The notes beneath the pieces are model-generated. The model had not been told where the DNA came from and ran no database searches. It saw only the letters and a list, made by a program, of their open reading frames with translations. A program made the translations under genes and the position numbers. This document shows, one piece after another, positions 35,849 through 44,000 of a stretch of DNA of 64,000 nt. Origin of the DNA: Nocardia sp. SYP-A9097 (GTDB lineage Bacteria > Actinomycetota > Actinomycetes > Mycobacteriales > Mycobacteriaceae); the NCBI RefSeq assembly GCF_009649815.1, contig NZ_WJIC01000008.1, forward strand, positions 232,324-296,323, given 5' to 3'. Numbering within the stretch: position 1 is the first letter of the stretch; every line of letters starts with the position of its first letter.

Positions 35849-36262
35849 GTGGGAACAACCGAGAAGACGGTCGGCGTCCGCAGCACCCGCCAGCGCAGCG
35901 CCATCGCGGCCCTGCTCGCCGATATCGACGAGTTCCGCTCCGCCCAGGAGCTGCACGATGAGCTTCGCAAACGCGGCGAGGGCATCGGCCTGACCACCGT
36001 CTACCGCACCCTGCAATCACTCGCCGAAGCCGGACTGGTCGACGTATTGCGCACGGACTCAGGCGAATCCGTGTACCGGCAGTGCTCCACCGGCCATCAC
36101 CACCACCTGGTGTGCCGGCACTGCGGGCGCACCGTGGAGGTCGAAGGCCCCACCGTGGAGGCCTGGGCCGATTCCATTGCGGCAGAACACGGTTTCACCG
36201 ATATCAGCCACACCATGGAAATCTTCGGCACCTGCAGCGGCTGCTCCAACGGCAAGAGCTGA
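35849..36262 (+). CDS. zur: Zinc uptake regulator Zur (FurB)
   Basis: A 137-residue Fur-family repressor that senses zinc sufficiency and shuts off zinc-uptake genes. The N-terminal winged helix shows TRQRSAIAALLAD and GLTTVYRTLQSLAEAGLVD. A His-rich hinge, TGHHHHLVCRHCG, carries regulatory and structural ligands, and the second Cys pair is in CSGC at the C-terminus. The GTG at 35849 is preferred because GGAGGGG lies at proper spacing; a GTG at 35843 would overlap the smtB stop and add two residues. It is transcribed with smtB. Confidence 0.92.
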   Translation: MGTTEKTVGVRSTRQRSAIAALLADIDEFRSAQELHDELRKRGEGIGLTTVYRTLQSLAEAGLVDVLRTDSGESVYRQCSTGHHHHLVCRHCGRTVEVEGPTVEAWADSIAAEHGFTDISHTMEIFGTCSGCSNGKS

Positions 36263-36273
36263 GCACCGTCTCT

Positions 36274-36367
36274 CGTCATCCCGGCATGCTTTCGGCCGGG
36301 ATCCACATCCGCAGCGCAGCAGCCTGCTTCGGTGGATCCCTGCCGAAAGCGGCGCTGGGATGACGGG
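36274..36367. repeat. REP-like palindromic element, second full copy
   Basis: Begins CGTCATCCCGGCATGCTTTC and GGCCGGGATCCAC, and returns as GTGGATCCCTGCCGAAAGC and GCTGGGATGACGGGG. It is the same family as 14317-14414 with a different centre. It lies between the zur stop and the convergent permease stop and may also act as terminator. Confidence 0.85.
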
Positions 36368-36370
36368 GTG

Positions 36371-37339
36371 TCAAGCCACGGCGGGCGCTGACTCGCGGAG
36401 GTCGGCTGGAGCAGTGGCACGCGAGCGGAGGATGCCTACGCCCAGCAGGGCTATCGCGGCGGCCGCCCAGATCAGCAGGACCGCAAGCGGGGCACCGGAC
36501 TTGGCTCCGTCGAAGTAGGCGACCGAGCGGAGCAGGCTGGCGGCGGCTCCCGGCGGCAGCAGCTGGCCGATCGTGCCCCAGGGCTGCGGGAGCAGTTCGG
36601 GTGCGGAAGTGGCTGCGGAGAACGGGTTTCCGATCAGCACCATGGTCACCGCCGCCAGGCCGATGCCGGCCCTGCCGATCGCCGCTGCTAGACCGACCAC
36701 GGTTCCGGCGACCGCGAAGGACACCAGTCCGGCAATCGCGGCCAGGGTGAGGTAGGAGCCGGGGAGCAGGGACAGCCAGCCGCTGATAATGCTCATGCTG
36801 AGCAGTCCGCCGGCGATGGCGAAGGTCGTCAATCCGATGCCGCGCAGGGGGATGGACGGAATCAGCAGGGTCAGCAGCACGCCCGCGGCAATTCCGGACA
36901 GGGCGAGCGGCAGCACCATCGCACCGAATCCACTGCCGCGCGGGTCATCCGGGTCGGCGGCGACCACATCCCGTACGGCGGCGGCCGGCGTGCCCGAGAG
37001 CTGCTGGGCGATGGCCGTAAGTTGCTGCGCCACTGCGGGACTCGCGGCGGAGGCGACCAGCACCACGGGCTGACCGCCGGTCACGATGGCCCCGTACACC
37101 TCTCGATTCGCGATGGCGTCGCGAGCGGCGGATTCGTCTGCGACAGTGCGGATGTCGAAGGCATCGGCGTCATGGGCGGCGAGTTGCGCGGTGACGGTGT
37201 CGGCCTGCGGTCCGCTGACGGCGATGGGCAGATCGCGCGGCTTGATATTGGCGGCAGGCCACGCGAAGGCGATGAGCATGATCGCTTGGATGAGGGCGGC
37301 CACGAGGCCGAGGGCGACTGCGCGCTGGGTGGTGTTCAT
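36371..37339 (-). CDS. ABC-2-like / YhgE-Pip-like membrane protein
   Basis: A 322-residue membrane protein. One N-terminal helix (AVALGLVAALIQAIMLIAFAW) is followed by an external domain of about 130 residues, then five further helices between residues about 145 and 310. This layout matches the YhgE/Pip and ABC-2 permease-like group, often drug- or lipid-export partners. No ATPase lies beside it. It is divergent from a TetR regulator whose probable operators sit in the 103-bp gap, so expression is likely induced by a ligand of that regulator. The substrate is unknown. Confidence 0.78.
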   Translation of the reverse strand: MNTTQRAVALGLVAALIQAIMLIAFAWPAANIKPRDLPIAVSGPQADTVTAQLAAHDADAFDIRTVADESAARDAIANREVYGAIVTGGQPVVLVASAASPAVAQQLTAIAQQLSGTPAAAVRDVVAADPDDPRGSGFGAMVLPLALSGIAAGVLLTLLIPSIPLRGIGLTTFAIAGGLLSMSIISGWLSLLPGSYLTLAAIAGLVSFAVAGTVVGLAAAIGRAGIGLAAVTMVLIGNPFSAATSAPELLPQPWGTIGQLLPPGAAASLLRSVAYFDGAKSGAPLAVLLIWAAAAIALLGVGILRSRATAPADLRESAPAVA

Positions 37340-37354
37340 CAGGCACTTCTCGTA

Positions 37355-37429
37355 AATCGGATGTTCGTTCTCTTTTGTTGGGACAACCCTGACATCGAGC
37401 TGTCACCTTGTCAAGAACGGATATTCGTT
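37355..37429. promoter_or_regulatory. Two related TetR-type operator palindromes
   Basis: AATCGGATGTTCGTT (37355-37369) and AACGGATATTCGTT (37416-37429) are copies of one imperfect dyad. One lies near each divergent gene start in the region between the permease and the TetR gene. This is the usual layout for a TetR repressor controlling itself and its neighbour. Confidence 0.7.
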
Positions 37430-37442
37430 TTACTTTGGGTCC

Positions 37443-38069
37443 ATGCCCAGAGTCAGCGAAGAACACCTGGAACGCCGCAGGCAGCAGATCCTCGACGCCG
37501 CGCAAATGTGCTTCGCCCGCAAGGGCCTGCACACCACCACCATGCAGGACGTCTTCGCCGAATCCGGCCTCTCCGCGGGAGCGGTCTACCGCTACTTCAA
37601 ATCCAAGGACGACATCATCGCGGCCCTCACCACCGAGGCCAGCGTGGACCTGCGCGCCGCTATCAGCGAGGCCGTCTACAGCGACCCGCTGCCCACTCCC
37701 CCGGAGCTCATTCGCACCGTCTCCGAAACCGTCGTCCGGCTCTCCGGCCCGGGCGGCCCGGTCCGGCTCATCCCGCAAGCCTGGGCGCTGGCATTGACCG
37801 ATGCCAATATCGCCGACTACGTACGCACCAGCATCGGCGGCATCCGCCGGCTCTGGGTCGACTACGCCGAACGCATGCGCGAAGTCGGCTGGCTCGCACC
37901 CGATGCCGATACCGAGGCGGTGGCCAAGGCATTCCTCGGCTTGGTGCCCGGCTTCATCCTGCAGTTCCTCATTCTGGGCGACACCGACCCCGAAACCTTC
38001 ACGCGCGGAGTCGAACAGCTGCTACCGGCTTACGGAAGACTCCCGCTGGCCGAAACCTCGCCCAACTGA
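37443..38069 (+). CDS. TetR-family transcriptional regulator
   Basis: A 208-residue regulator. The N-terminal helix-turn-helix spans about residues 12-58 (RRQQILDAAQMCFARKG, TTMQDVFAESGLSAGAVYRY, FKSKDDIIAAL). The remaining all-helical domain should bind an unknown ligand. It probably represses itself and the divergent membrane protein through the two palindromes between them. Start at the ATG at 37443, directly after the second palindrome. The next gene is convergent and 7 bp away. Confidence 0.92.
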   Translation: MPRVSEEHLERRRQQILDAAQMCFARKGLHTTTMQDVFAESGLSAGAVYRYFKSKDDIIAALTTEASVDLRAAISEAVYSDPLPTPPELIRTVSETVVRLSGPGGPVRLIPQAWALALTDANIADYVRTSIGGIRRLWVDYAERMREVGWLAPDADTEAVAKAFLGLVPGFILQFLILGDTDPETFTRGVEQLLPAYGRLPLAETSPN

Positions 38070-38076
38070 ACAGGAT

Positions 38077-38487
38077 TCAGGGCAGTACCAGACCCTGACG
38101 GGCACGACCCGCACCCGAGAGGACGAGCAGCAGCATGGTCGCGAGGGCCTCGTCCTCGAGTCCGGCCGCCGGAAACGTATAGCGCAGAATGATATCGGCG
38201 AGCTTGTCGTGCCCGACAATCGTGATCGAGCCGAACTGCAGTGCGGCATTGCGTTCGGCAACTCGCTTGTGCAGCTGCGGTTTCAGCGGGCGATCCCACG
38301 CCAGCACACAGGTCAGCGTCAGCACATCCAAGCCGGGGGCCAGGTTGACCCCGCGCAGCGAGCAGAGCGAACCGTCGAACTCGAAACCGAGCCCACTGTC
38401 CTCCACCCGCACCGCCACGTCATAGCGGGCCAGCGCCGCACCGGCGCGGGCCTGCAACTCCTCCGCGACGGAGAGTTCGTCGCTCAC
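38077..38487 (-). CDS. Conserved protein, Rv2360c-like (possible YbjN fold)
   Basis: A 136-residue soluble protein of unknown function. The sequence (LCSLRGVNLAPGLDVLTLTC, VAERNAALQFGSI) and size suggest a YbjN or type III chaperone-like fold, a tentative resemblance. The GTG start at 38487 overlaps the uppS stop (GTGA), so it is translationally coupled to the polyprenyl synthase. The same pairing is found in mycobacteria, implying a linked role, though none is known. Earlier in-frame residues lie inside uppS and are excluded. Confidence 0.75.
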   Translation of the reverse strand: MSDELSVAEELQARAGAALARYDVAVRVEDSGLGFEFDGSLCSLRGVNLAPGLDVLTLTCVLAWDRPLKPQLHKRVAERNAALQFGSITIVGHDKLADIILRYTFPAAGLEDEALATMLLLVLSGAGRARQGLVLP

Positions 38488-39287
38488 TTCGCCCCACCGA
38501 AGCGCCGGTCCCGCTTGGCATACTCCAGGCAGGCGTCCCACAGATTGCGGCGATCGAAATCCGGGAAAAGCGTTTCCTGGAACACGAATTCGGCATACGC
38601 GGACTGCCACATGAGGAAGTTCGAGGTACGGAACTCACCCGACGGGCGCAGGAACAGATCCACATCCGGCATATCCGGTTCATCCAGGTAGCGGGCCACG
38701 GTGGCCTCGTTCACCTTCTCGGGATCGATCTCCCCGGACTTCACCCGGCGCGCGATTTCCCTTGCCGCATCGGCGATTTCGGCGCGACCGCCGTAGTTGA
38801 CGCACATGGTCAGGGTCATCACGGTGTTGTCCTGGGTGAGCTCCTCCGCGATCTCCAACTCCTTGATCACGCTGCGCCACAGGCGCGGTCGCCGCCCCGC
38901 CCAGCGCACCCGCACACCCATCTCGTGCATCTCATCGCGCCGCCGCCGGATCACATCGCGGTTGAAGCCCATCAGGAACTTCACCTCATCCGGGCTGCGC
39001 CGCCAATTCTCGGTGGAGAAGGCGTACGCCGACAGCCACTTCACCCCGATCTCGATACAACCCTCGACGGTATCCATGAGCACCGCCTCACCGCGCTCAT
39101 GCCCCGCGGTACGCGCCAGTCCGCGCTCCTGCGCCCATCGTCCATTGCCATCCATGACCAGTGCCACATGCTTGGGCACGAACTCCATGGGAATGGCGGG
39201 CGGGGTCGCCCCCGACGGGTGCGGCGAAGGCGGACGCACCGTGCGCTGGGCCGCGGAAGGCTTGCGAGTACCGATCACGCCCACCAT
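38484..39287 (-). CDS. uppS: Long-chain (Z)-polyprenyl diphosphate synthase
   Basis: A 267-residue cis-prenyltransferase making the polyprenyl carrier lipid for cell-wall assembly, decaprenyl phosphate precursor in related genera. Family landmarks: HVALVMDGNGRWAQERG with the catalytic Asp near residue 45, YAFSTENWRR, NYGGRAEI, and LFLRPSGEFRTSNFLMWQSAY with PDF near the end. GGAGG lies upstream of the ATG at 39287. The frame continues upstream but there encodes an unrelated arylsulfotransferase-like remnant. It is coupled to the Rv2360c-like gene downstream. Confidence 0.95.
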   Translation of the reverse strand: MVGVIGTRKPSAAQRTVRPPSPHPSGATPPAIPMEFVPKHVALVMDGNGRWAQERGLARTAGHERGEAVLMDTVEGCIEIGVKWLSAYAFSTENWRRSPDEVKFLMGFNRDVIRRRRDEMHEMGVRVRWAGRRPRLWRSVIKELEIAEELTQDNTVMTLTMCVNYGGRAEIADAAREIARRVKSGEIDPEKVNEATVARYLDEPDMPDVDLFLRPSGEFRTSNFLMWQSAYAEFVFQETLFPDFDRRNLWDACLEYAKRDRRFGGAK

Positions 39288-39360
39288 CCTGCCCGACGCC
39301 TCCGAACGCGCGAGCACGCCCACAGGATTAGCGCGCACTCTCCGCAAATCCTCCGCAAAA

Positions 39361-39620
39361 TCAGGCACTCGGCCAGCTGTCGAGGAGGTGCCGAACGGCA
39401 GGGGTGGCGTCGTAGACGAGCTCACCGGAGGATGAACTCCGAGATGCGCGGGACCATTGCCCCAACCGACGAGGGTATTGCCGTTGGGCAGGGCTTCGGC
39501 ATTGCTCATGGCCTGGGTCACCAGCCGTTCCGGATGCTGCTGATTGCCAACCAGCGTGGCCCGCTTGGGCGACCGGGTCGATATGAATCCACTCCAGGCG
39601 CGAGTCCGGCAACCTCGGTA
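39361..39620 (-). pseudogene. Arylsulfotransferase-like gene remnant
   Basis: One minus-strand frame reads SPKRATLVGNQQHPERLV, MSNAEALPNGNTLVGWG and NGPAHLG. A second frame then continues SSSGELVYDATPAV. Together these match the HPE, N-x-LPNGN-x-x-VGWG, SG-LVYD order of arylsulfotransferase (ASST) proteins, split by a frameshift and cut at both ends. It lies between uppS and recO and has no ribosome-binding site. It is assigned by motif recognition only. Confidence 0.55.
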
Positions 39621-39688
39621 TCGCTACCCCACGCTGCGGAAGATCTCAGCCGACCGCGGCGAACGGGCGCAGGCTACAGACTCTTGAA

Positions 39689-40456
39689 TCAGCCGACCGC
39701 GGCCGATTCGACGGCCTCATGCGGGCGACTGCGCTCGATCAGAGGGAGCGTACGGAGTTGGCGTTCCAGATGCCATTGCAGATGAGCGGCGACCAAACCG
39801 CTGGCTTGGCGGCGCATATTGTCGGGGACGGCATTGACGCCGGACCAGTCACCGCGATGCAGGGCGCTCATATGCTCCAGCACACCGACCATGGGTGTCG
39901 CCGCGCCCGGCGGGCGACAGTGCACGCAGACCGCACCGCCCGCAGCCACATGAAAGGCGCGATGCGGGCCGGGAGTCGCGCAGCGGGCACAGTCTTCCAG
40001 AGCGGGAGCCCAACCCGCGAAACCCATGGCGCGCAATAGGAATGCGTCGAGAATGAGCTCGTGCGGCCGCTGCCCCATGGCAATCGCACGCAGAGCCCCG
40101 GCGGTCAGCGTATGCAGGCGCGGGGCCGGGGCGCGCTCCTCACCGGCAAGACGTTCGGCGGTCTCCAATACCGCGCAGGCAGTCGTATACCGACCGTAAT
40201 CCGCGACAATGTCCGAGGCGAAGGACTCGACCGTATGCACCTGGGTCACCACATCGAGATTGCGGCCCGGATGCAGCTGCACATCGATATAGGCGAAAGG
40301 CTCCAGCCGCGCACCGAATTTGGACCGCGTCCGCCGCACCCCCTTGGCGACCGCCCGCACCAACCCGTGCTGGCGCGTCAACAGCGTGACAATACGGTCG
40401 GCCTCACCCAGCTTGTGCTGGCGAACCACCACCGCATTGTCTCTGTACAACTGCAC
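39689..40456 (-). CDS. recO: DNA repair protein RecO
   Basis: A 255-residue recombination mediator that loads RecA with RecR at gaps. The N-terminal OB fold reads YRDNAVVVRQHKLGEADRIV, TLLTRQHGLVRAVAKGVRR and SKFGARLEPF. The helical domain carries a zinc-type CARC and CVHC pair near residues 165 and 190. The GTG at 40456 is chosen because VQLYRDNAVV is the usual beginning; the frame upstream is composition-biased filler. The interval to uppS holds a pseudogene remnant. Confidence 0.93.
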   Translation of the reverse strand: MQLYRDNAVVVRQHKLGEADRIVTLLTRQHGLVRAVAKGVRRTRSKFGARLEPFAYIDVQLHPGRNLDVVTQVHTVESFASDIVADYGRYTTACAVLETAERLAGEERAPAPRLHTLTAGALRAIAMGQRPHELILDAFLLRAMGFAGWAPALEDCARCATPGPHRAFHVAAGGAVCVHCRPPGAATPMVGVLEHMSALHRGDWSGVNAVPDNMRRQASGLVAAHLQWHLERQLRTLPLIERSRPHEAVESAAVG

Positions 40457-41031
40457 CGCAACAGTCTCGCACGCGACACCGACCGTGCGATGCCGTGTCG
40501 CCGCGAGCCCACCGAAGTCTCGACACGACCGCGAGTGCCGATGCCCGGCATCCGATCGCCTGGCGATGCGGCCCCGCGCCGCCGACTCCGCAGCCAATCC
40601 ATGCCCCGCTCAATCGCGACGGCCTGCTGACCCCCGCCCGAGGAAACCGGTTCACGGGGAGCCGCTAGAACACACTCGCTCACGCCCACACCTCACGCCT
40701 CACGCCCACACCTCACGCGCCACGCCTCACGCAGTGTGCGACAACCTGCTCAGTGTCTGCCCACCGCGGCTTTGACACTGGCGCGAATGCCGAGAACTGC
40801 CTGTGCCGGCATCCGATCGTCCGTCTTCTGCGCGACACCGGGATTGCGCGGCCTCGCGTTTATCGGCGGCACCAGATACGCGAGCCAGGTAACTCCGGCG
40901 AGTGTGCACTCATGGCGGTGATATGTCGGATTCGGCGCCCTAGGTGCGCACTCGTGGGACGTGCAGCCATTGGACGTGTGACCAGAATCGCGCTAGGTTT
41001 CCCGGAAAATGCAGGAAGACGGGATTCACAG
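40457..41031. other. Gene-free interval with short tandem repeats
   Basis: Between recO and the divergent amidase there are 575 bases without a supportable gene. Positions about 40678-40735 are built from CTCACGC and CCACAC units in tandem. A copy of the 20-bp dyad motif seen at 14226 lies at 40899-40918. The open frame leading into the amidase has a biased composition and no good start. Confidence 0.5.
40899..40918 (+). repeat. Copy of the 20-bp dyad motif
   Basis: CGAGTGTGCACTCATGGCGG matches the 14226-14245 copy at 19 of 20 bases. A degenerate partner (GTGCGCACTCGTGG) follows about 24 bp downstream. Confidence 0.5.
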
Positions 41032-42453
41032 ATGACTACGGCGTCGGTACATGAACTCGGGTTGGCGGAGCTGGCGGCGGCGCTCGGGGCGGGCAAGATC
41101 AGTTCGGCCGAGGCTACGGCGGCGGTGCTGGACGGGATCGATGCCAGTCAGGGTGGGCTGAACGCGTTTCGGATCGTGCGGCGGGTGGAGGCGCTGGCCG
41201 AGGCCGCCGAGGCCGATCGGAAGTTGGCGGCGGGGGAACGCGCGCCACTGCTCGGGGTGCCGATCGCCATCAAGGATGACACCGATATCGCCGGTAGCCC
41301 AACGGCTTTCGGATGCGGTGGGGAATTTCCGGCGAAGACCGAGGATGCCGAATCGGTGCGGCGGTTGCGGGCCGCGGGGGCGGTGATCGTCGGCAAGACC
41401 AATACCTGTGAGCTGGGCCAACTTCCGTTCACGAGCGGAGATGCGTTCGGGCACACCAGGAATCCGTGGAGCGCCGCGCACACTCCGGGTGGGTCGTCGG
41501 GCGGATCCGCCGCGGCCGTCGCGGCCGGATTGGTCCCTGCCGCACTGGGTTCCGACGGCGCGGGCTCGGTGCGCATCCCCGCGGCCTGGAACAACCTGTT
41601 CGGCATCAAACCGCAGCGCGGGCGCATCTCCACCTGGCCGCTGCCGGAGGCGTTCTACGGACTCACCGTGAACGGCCCGATCGCACGCACGGTCGCCGAC
41701 GCGGCACTGCTGCTCGATGTGGCGGCCGGACCACACAAGGGCGATCTGCACACACCGCGCCCCATCCGCGCCTCCGATGCCGTCGGCCGCGATCCGGGTC
41801 GACTACGCATCGCGCTCTCGCTGCGAACCCCGTTCACCGGCATCAAGACTCAGCTCGATCGCGAGGTGGAGGCGCGCGTGCACGCCACCGCCAATACCCT
41901 GCGCCGGCTCGGCCACGAGGTCACCATCGCGGATCTGCATTACGGCGTACTGATGGGCACAACTTTCCTGCCGCGATCCATGGTCGGTATCCGCCAGGCA
42001 TTGGACCAACTGCCCGGCGCAAAGGTGGATCCGCGTACCCGCAGCAATGCGCTCACCGGACGCATCCTCGGCCCGGCGCTCTTCGCCGCCCGGCAGGCAG
42101 AACCCTTGCTGCGCATGCGAATCGGACGATTCTTCGACAACTACGATCTGGTGCTGGCCCCCACCACCGCCACTCCCCCGCCGGGCGTACACGAGATCGA
42201 CGACATCAGCTCATGGGCCACCGATCAACTGATCACCACGGCCTGCCCCTACACCTGGCCGTGGAATGTGCTCGGCTGGCCCGCCGTGAACATCCCCTCC
42301 GGCTTCACCGCGGCCGGCCTGCCCGTCGGCTCGCAGCTCATGGGCCCGGCCAACTCCGAACCGCTGCTGATTTCGGTTGCCGCACAACTGGAATCCGAAC
42401 TGCAGTGGCACAAGCAGCGCCCCACCGACTGGTGGTCCACCCCAGCGGCCTGA
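41032..42453 (+). CDS. amiA2: Amidase (amidase-signature family)
   Basis: A 473-residue amidase-signature hydrolase cutting an unknown amide. The Ser-cisSer-Lys triad is visible: Lys in GVPIAIKDDTD near residue 83, and Ser residues in TPGGSSGGSAAAVA near residue 155 and GSDGAGSVRIPA near residue 178. The latter motif more often reads GSDTGGS in relatives, so the pocket is slightly altered. The ATG at 41032 has only a distant AGGAAG, so the start is not certain. The position between recO and era matches amiA2 (Rv2363) in M. tuberculosis. Confidence 0.88.
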   Translation: MTTASVHELGLAELAAALGAGKISSAEATAAVLDGIDASQGGLNAFRIVRRVEALAEAAEADRKLAAGERAPLLGVPIAIKDDTDIAGSPTAFGCGGEFPAKTEDAESVRRLRAAGAVIVGKTNTCELGQLPFTSGDAFGHTRNPWSAAHTPGGSSGGSAAAVAAGLVPAALGSDGAGSVRIPAAWNNLFGIKPQRGRISTWPLPEAFYGLTVNGPIARTVADAALLLDVAAGPHKGDLHTPRPIRASDAVGRDPGRLRIALSLRTPFTGIKTQLDREVEARVHATANTLRRLGHEVTIADLHYGVLMGTTFLPRSMVGIRQALDQLPGAKVDPRTRSNALTGRILGPALFAARQAEPLLRMRIGRFFDNYDLVLAPTTATPPPGVHEIDDISSWATDQLITTACPYTWPWNVLGWPAVNIPSGFTAAGLPVGSQLMGPANSEPLLISVAAQLESELQWHKQRPTDWWSTPAA

Positions 42454-42524
42454 AACAAGATCACCAGGCATTCACCGTGGCATTTCGCGAGTAACCGCCA
42501 CGCTCAATGCCTGGTGATCTTGTT
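42454..42524 (+). terminator. Long stem-loop at the amidase 3' end
   Basis: AACAAGATCACCAGGCATT (42454-42472) is exactly complementary to AATGCCTGGTGATCTTGTT (42506-42524), a perfect 19-bp stem. Further CGTGGC/GCCACG pairing occurs inside the loop. It starts directly after the amidase stop and likely ends transcription. It is longer than a usual terminator and may belong to a repeat family. Confidence 0.8.
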
Positions 42525-42538
42525 GGCACACTGCGCAT

Positions 42539-42574
42539 GTGGATCCCGGCCAAAAACACGCCGGGATGACGGGG
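42539..42574. repeat. REP-like element, single arm
   Basis: GTGGATCCCGGCCAAAAACA then CGCCGGGATGACGGGG equals the right arm of the 14317-14414 element at nearly every position. The left arm is missing; its place is taken by the amidase stem-loop. Confidence 0.8.
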
Positions 42575-42643
42575 CGGTAGCGACGCGGGACGACGGGCGG
42601 TAGCGACGCCGGACAACGGGGCGGTAGCGACGCCGGATGATGG
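42571..42643. repeat. Short tandem repeat, three units
   Basis: Three successive units begin GGGCGGTAGCGACGC, with a period of about 23-24 bp and the variable ends GGGACGAC, CGGACAAC and CGGATGAT. It is probably derived from the end of the REP-like arm. Confidence 0.7.
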
Positions 42644-42651
42644 TCCGCCGG

Positions 42652-43593
42652 CTAGAAGCCGAGCTTGCCGAGTTGCTTGGGGTCGCGCTGCCAGTCCTTG
42701 GCTACCTTTACGTGTAGGTGCAGGTAGATGCGGGTGCCGAGGATGTGCTCGATTTGTTTGCGGGCGTTGGTACCTACCTCTTTGAGGCGGGCGCCGCCCT
42801 TGCCGATGATGATGGCCTTTTGGCTGGGGCGCTCCACGTAGAGGAGGGCGTGTACGTCGAGCATGCCTTCGTGGCTGCGACGACCTTCGGTTTCGGTGTC
42901 GTCGTTCTCCTCGCGTTCGAGGATGTCCTCGATGACGACGGCGAGGGAGTGCGGGAGTTCATTGTCCAGGCCCTCGAGTGCGGCCTCGCGAATGAGCTCG
43001 GCCATGAGGGTTTCCTCGGGCTCGTCGGTGAGGTCGCCATCGGGGTAGAAGGCCGGGCCTTCGGGCATTTGCGCGGCGATGACGTCGACGAGGATTTCGA
43101 CCTGCTCGCCCTTGACCGCCGAGACCGGGACGATCTCCGCTTCGGGGCCGAGCAGCTTTGCGACCGCCATGAGCTGATGCGCGATGGCGTCGCGGCTCAC
43201 CTTGTCGATCTTGGTGACCACGCCCATGAGCTTGGTCTTGGGCGCCATGAGCTTGATCTGCTCGACGATCCAGCGGTCGCCGGGGCCGATCTTCTCATCG
43301 GCCGGAATGCAGATGGCGATGACGTCGACCTCTGAATACGTATCGCGCACAAGGTCATTGAGGCGCTGGCCGAGCAGCGTGCGCGGGCGGTGCAGGCCGG
43401 GGGTGTCGACCAGGATCAGCTGCGCGTGCTCGCGGTGCACGATGCCGCGAATGGTGTGCCGGGTGGTCTGCGGACGCGAGGAGGTGATGGCGATCTTCTG
43501 ACCGACCATGGCGTTCGTCAGCGTCGACTTGCCGGTATTCGGCCGACCCACGAAACATACGAAACCCGAATGGAATTCGTCTTTCTTGCTCAT
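42652..43593 (-). CDS. era: GTPase Era
   Basis: A 313-residue GTPase that binds the 3' end of 16S rRNA during small-subunit maturation. The P-loop is GRPNTGKST near residue 17, followed by the switch region TTRHTIRG, the G3 motif DTPGLHRPR and the G4 motif VTKIDK. The C-terminal KH domain contains IIIGKGGARLKEVG near residue 250. Its start overlaps the preceding gene's stop (ATGA). It is the last gene of the phoH-ybeY-CBS-era set, a conserved actinobacterial ribosome-maturation operon. Confidence 0.96.
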   Translation of the reverse strand: MSKKDEFHSGFVCFVGRPNTGKSTLTNAMVGQKIAITSSRPQTTRHTIRGIVHREHAQLILVDTPGLHRPRTLLGQRLNDLVRDTYSEVDVIAICIPADEKIGPGDRWIVEQIKLMAPKTKLMGVVTKIDKVSRDAIAHQLMAVAKLLGPEAEIVPVSAVKGEQVEILVDVIAAQMPEGPAFYPDGDLTDEPEETLMAELIREAALEGLDNELPHSLAVVIEDILEREENDDTETEGRRSHEGMLDVHALLYVERPSQKAIIIGKGGARLKEVGTNARKQIEHILGTRIYLHLHVKVAKDWQRDPKQLGKLGF

Positions 43594-44000
43594 TCGAATA
43601 CCTCCGACTCGGTTTCCAGATCAAAGCCCTCGGGCATGCCGGGCCGCTGAGCCGGATCGCCTTCGATCGGCCCCTCCACAACTTCGAACACCGCGCCCTT
43701 GGCATCGGTGAACACGATTCGCGCCGTCGCCGACACCTCACGCACCGCGGGCACACCCGGATCGGAGAATCGGCCCGCCACTACCACCGCGGCCTCGAAA
43801 CCCTCTGCGCCACTGGAGATCGCGGCCGCGACAGCAGACTGCAGTGCGGTCAGCTTCAGACTGGCCAGCCCGACTTCACCGGCGGCATAGGTGCGCCCGT
43901 CGGTATCCCGGATGGCCGCGCCCGCGCTACCACCGGTGCGGCCCATCGCGCCGCGCGCGAGGATCAACAGTTTGTCGTCCTCCGCGTCCAACTCAGTCAT
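43590..44000 (-). CDS. Cytidine-deaminase-like fold protein, Rv2365c-like
   Basis: A 136-residue protein. The segment GRTGGSAGAAIRDTDGRTYAAGEVGLAS and the helix LTALQSAVAAAISSGAEGF imitate the cytidine deaminase core, yet the zinc-binding Cys and Glu residues of active deaminases are absent. It is therefore probably a non-catalytic relative. Start MTELDAEDD at 44000. It overlaps the CBS-domain gene by 8 bases and era by 4, so all are translated together. The position equals Rv2365c. Function unknown. Confidence 0.75.
   Translation of the reverse strand: MTELDAEDDKLLILARGAMGRTGGSAGAAIRDTDGRTYAAGEVGLASLKLTALQSAVAAAISSGAEGFEAAVVVAGRFSDPGVPAVREVSATARIVFTDAKGAVFEVVEGPIEGDPAQRPGMPEGFDLETESEVFE

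Noticed and set aside
38484..39521. A 345-residue form of UppS with a long N-terminal extension
   Set aside because: The first 78 residues carry arylsulfotransferase-like motifs from the upstream remnant; the ATG at 39287 with GGAGG fits the normal protein.
42571..42643. Possible CRISPR array
   Set aside because: The three units are contiguous, with no unique spacers of the expected length and no cas genes.
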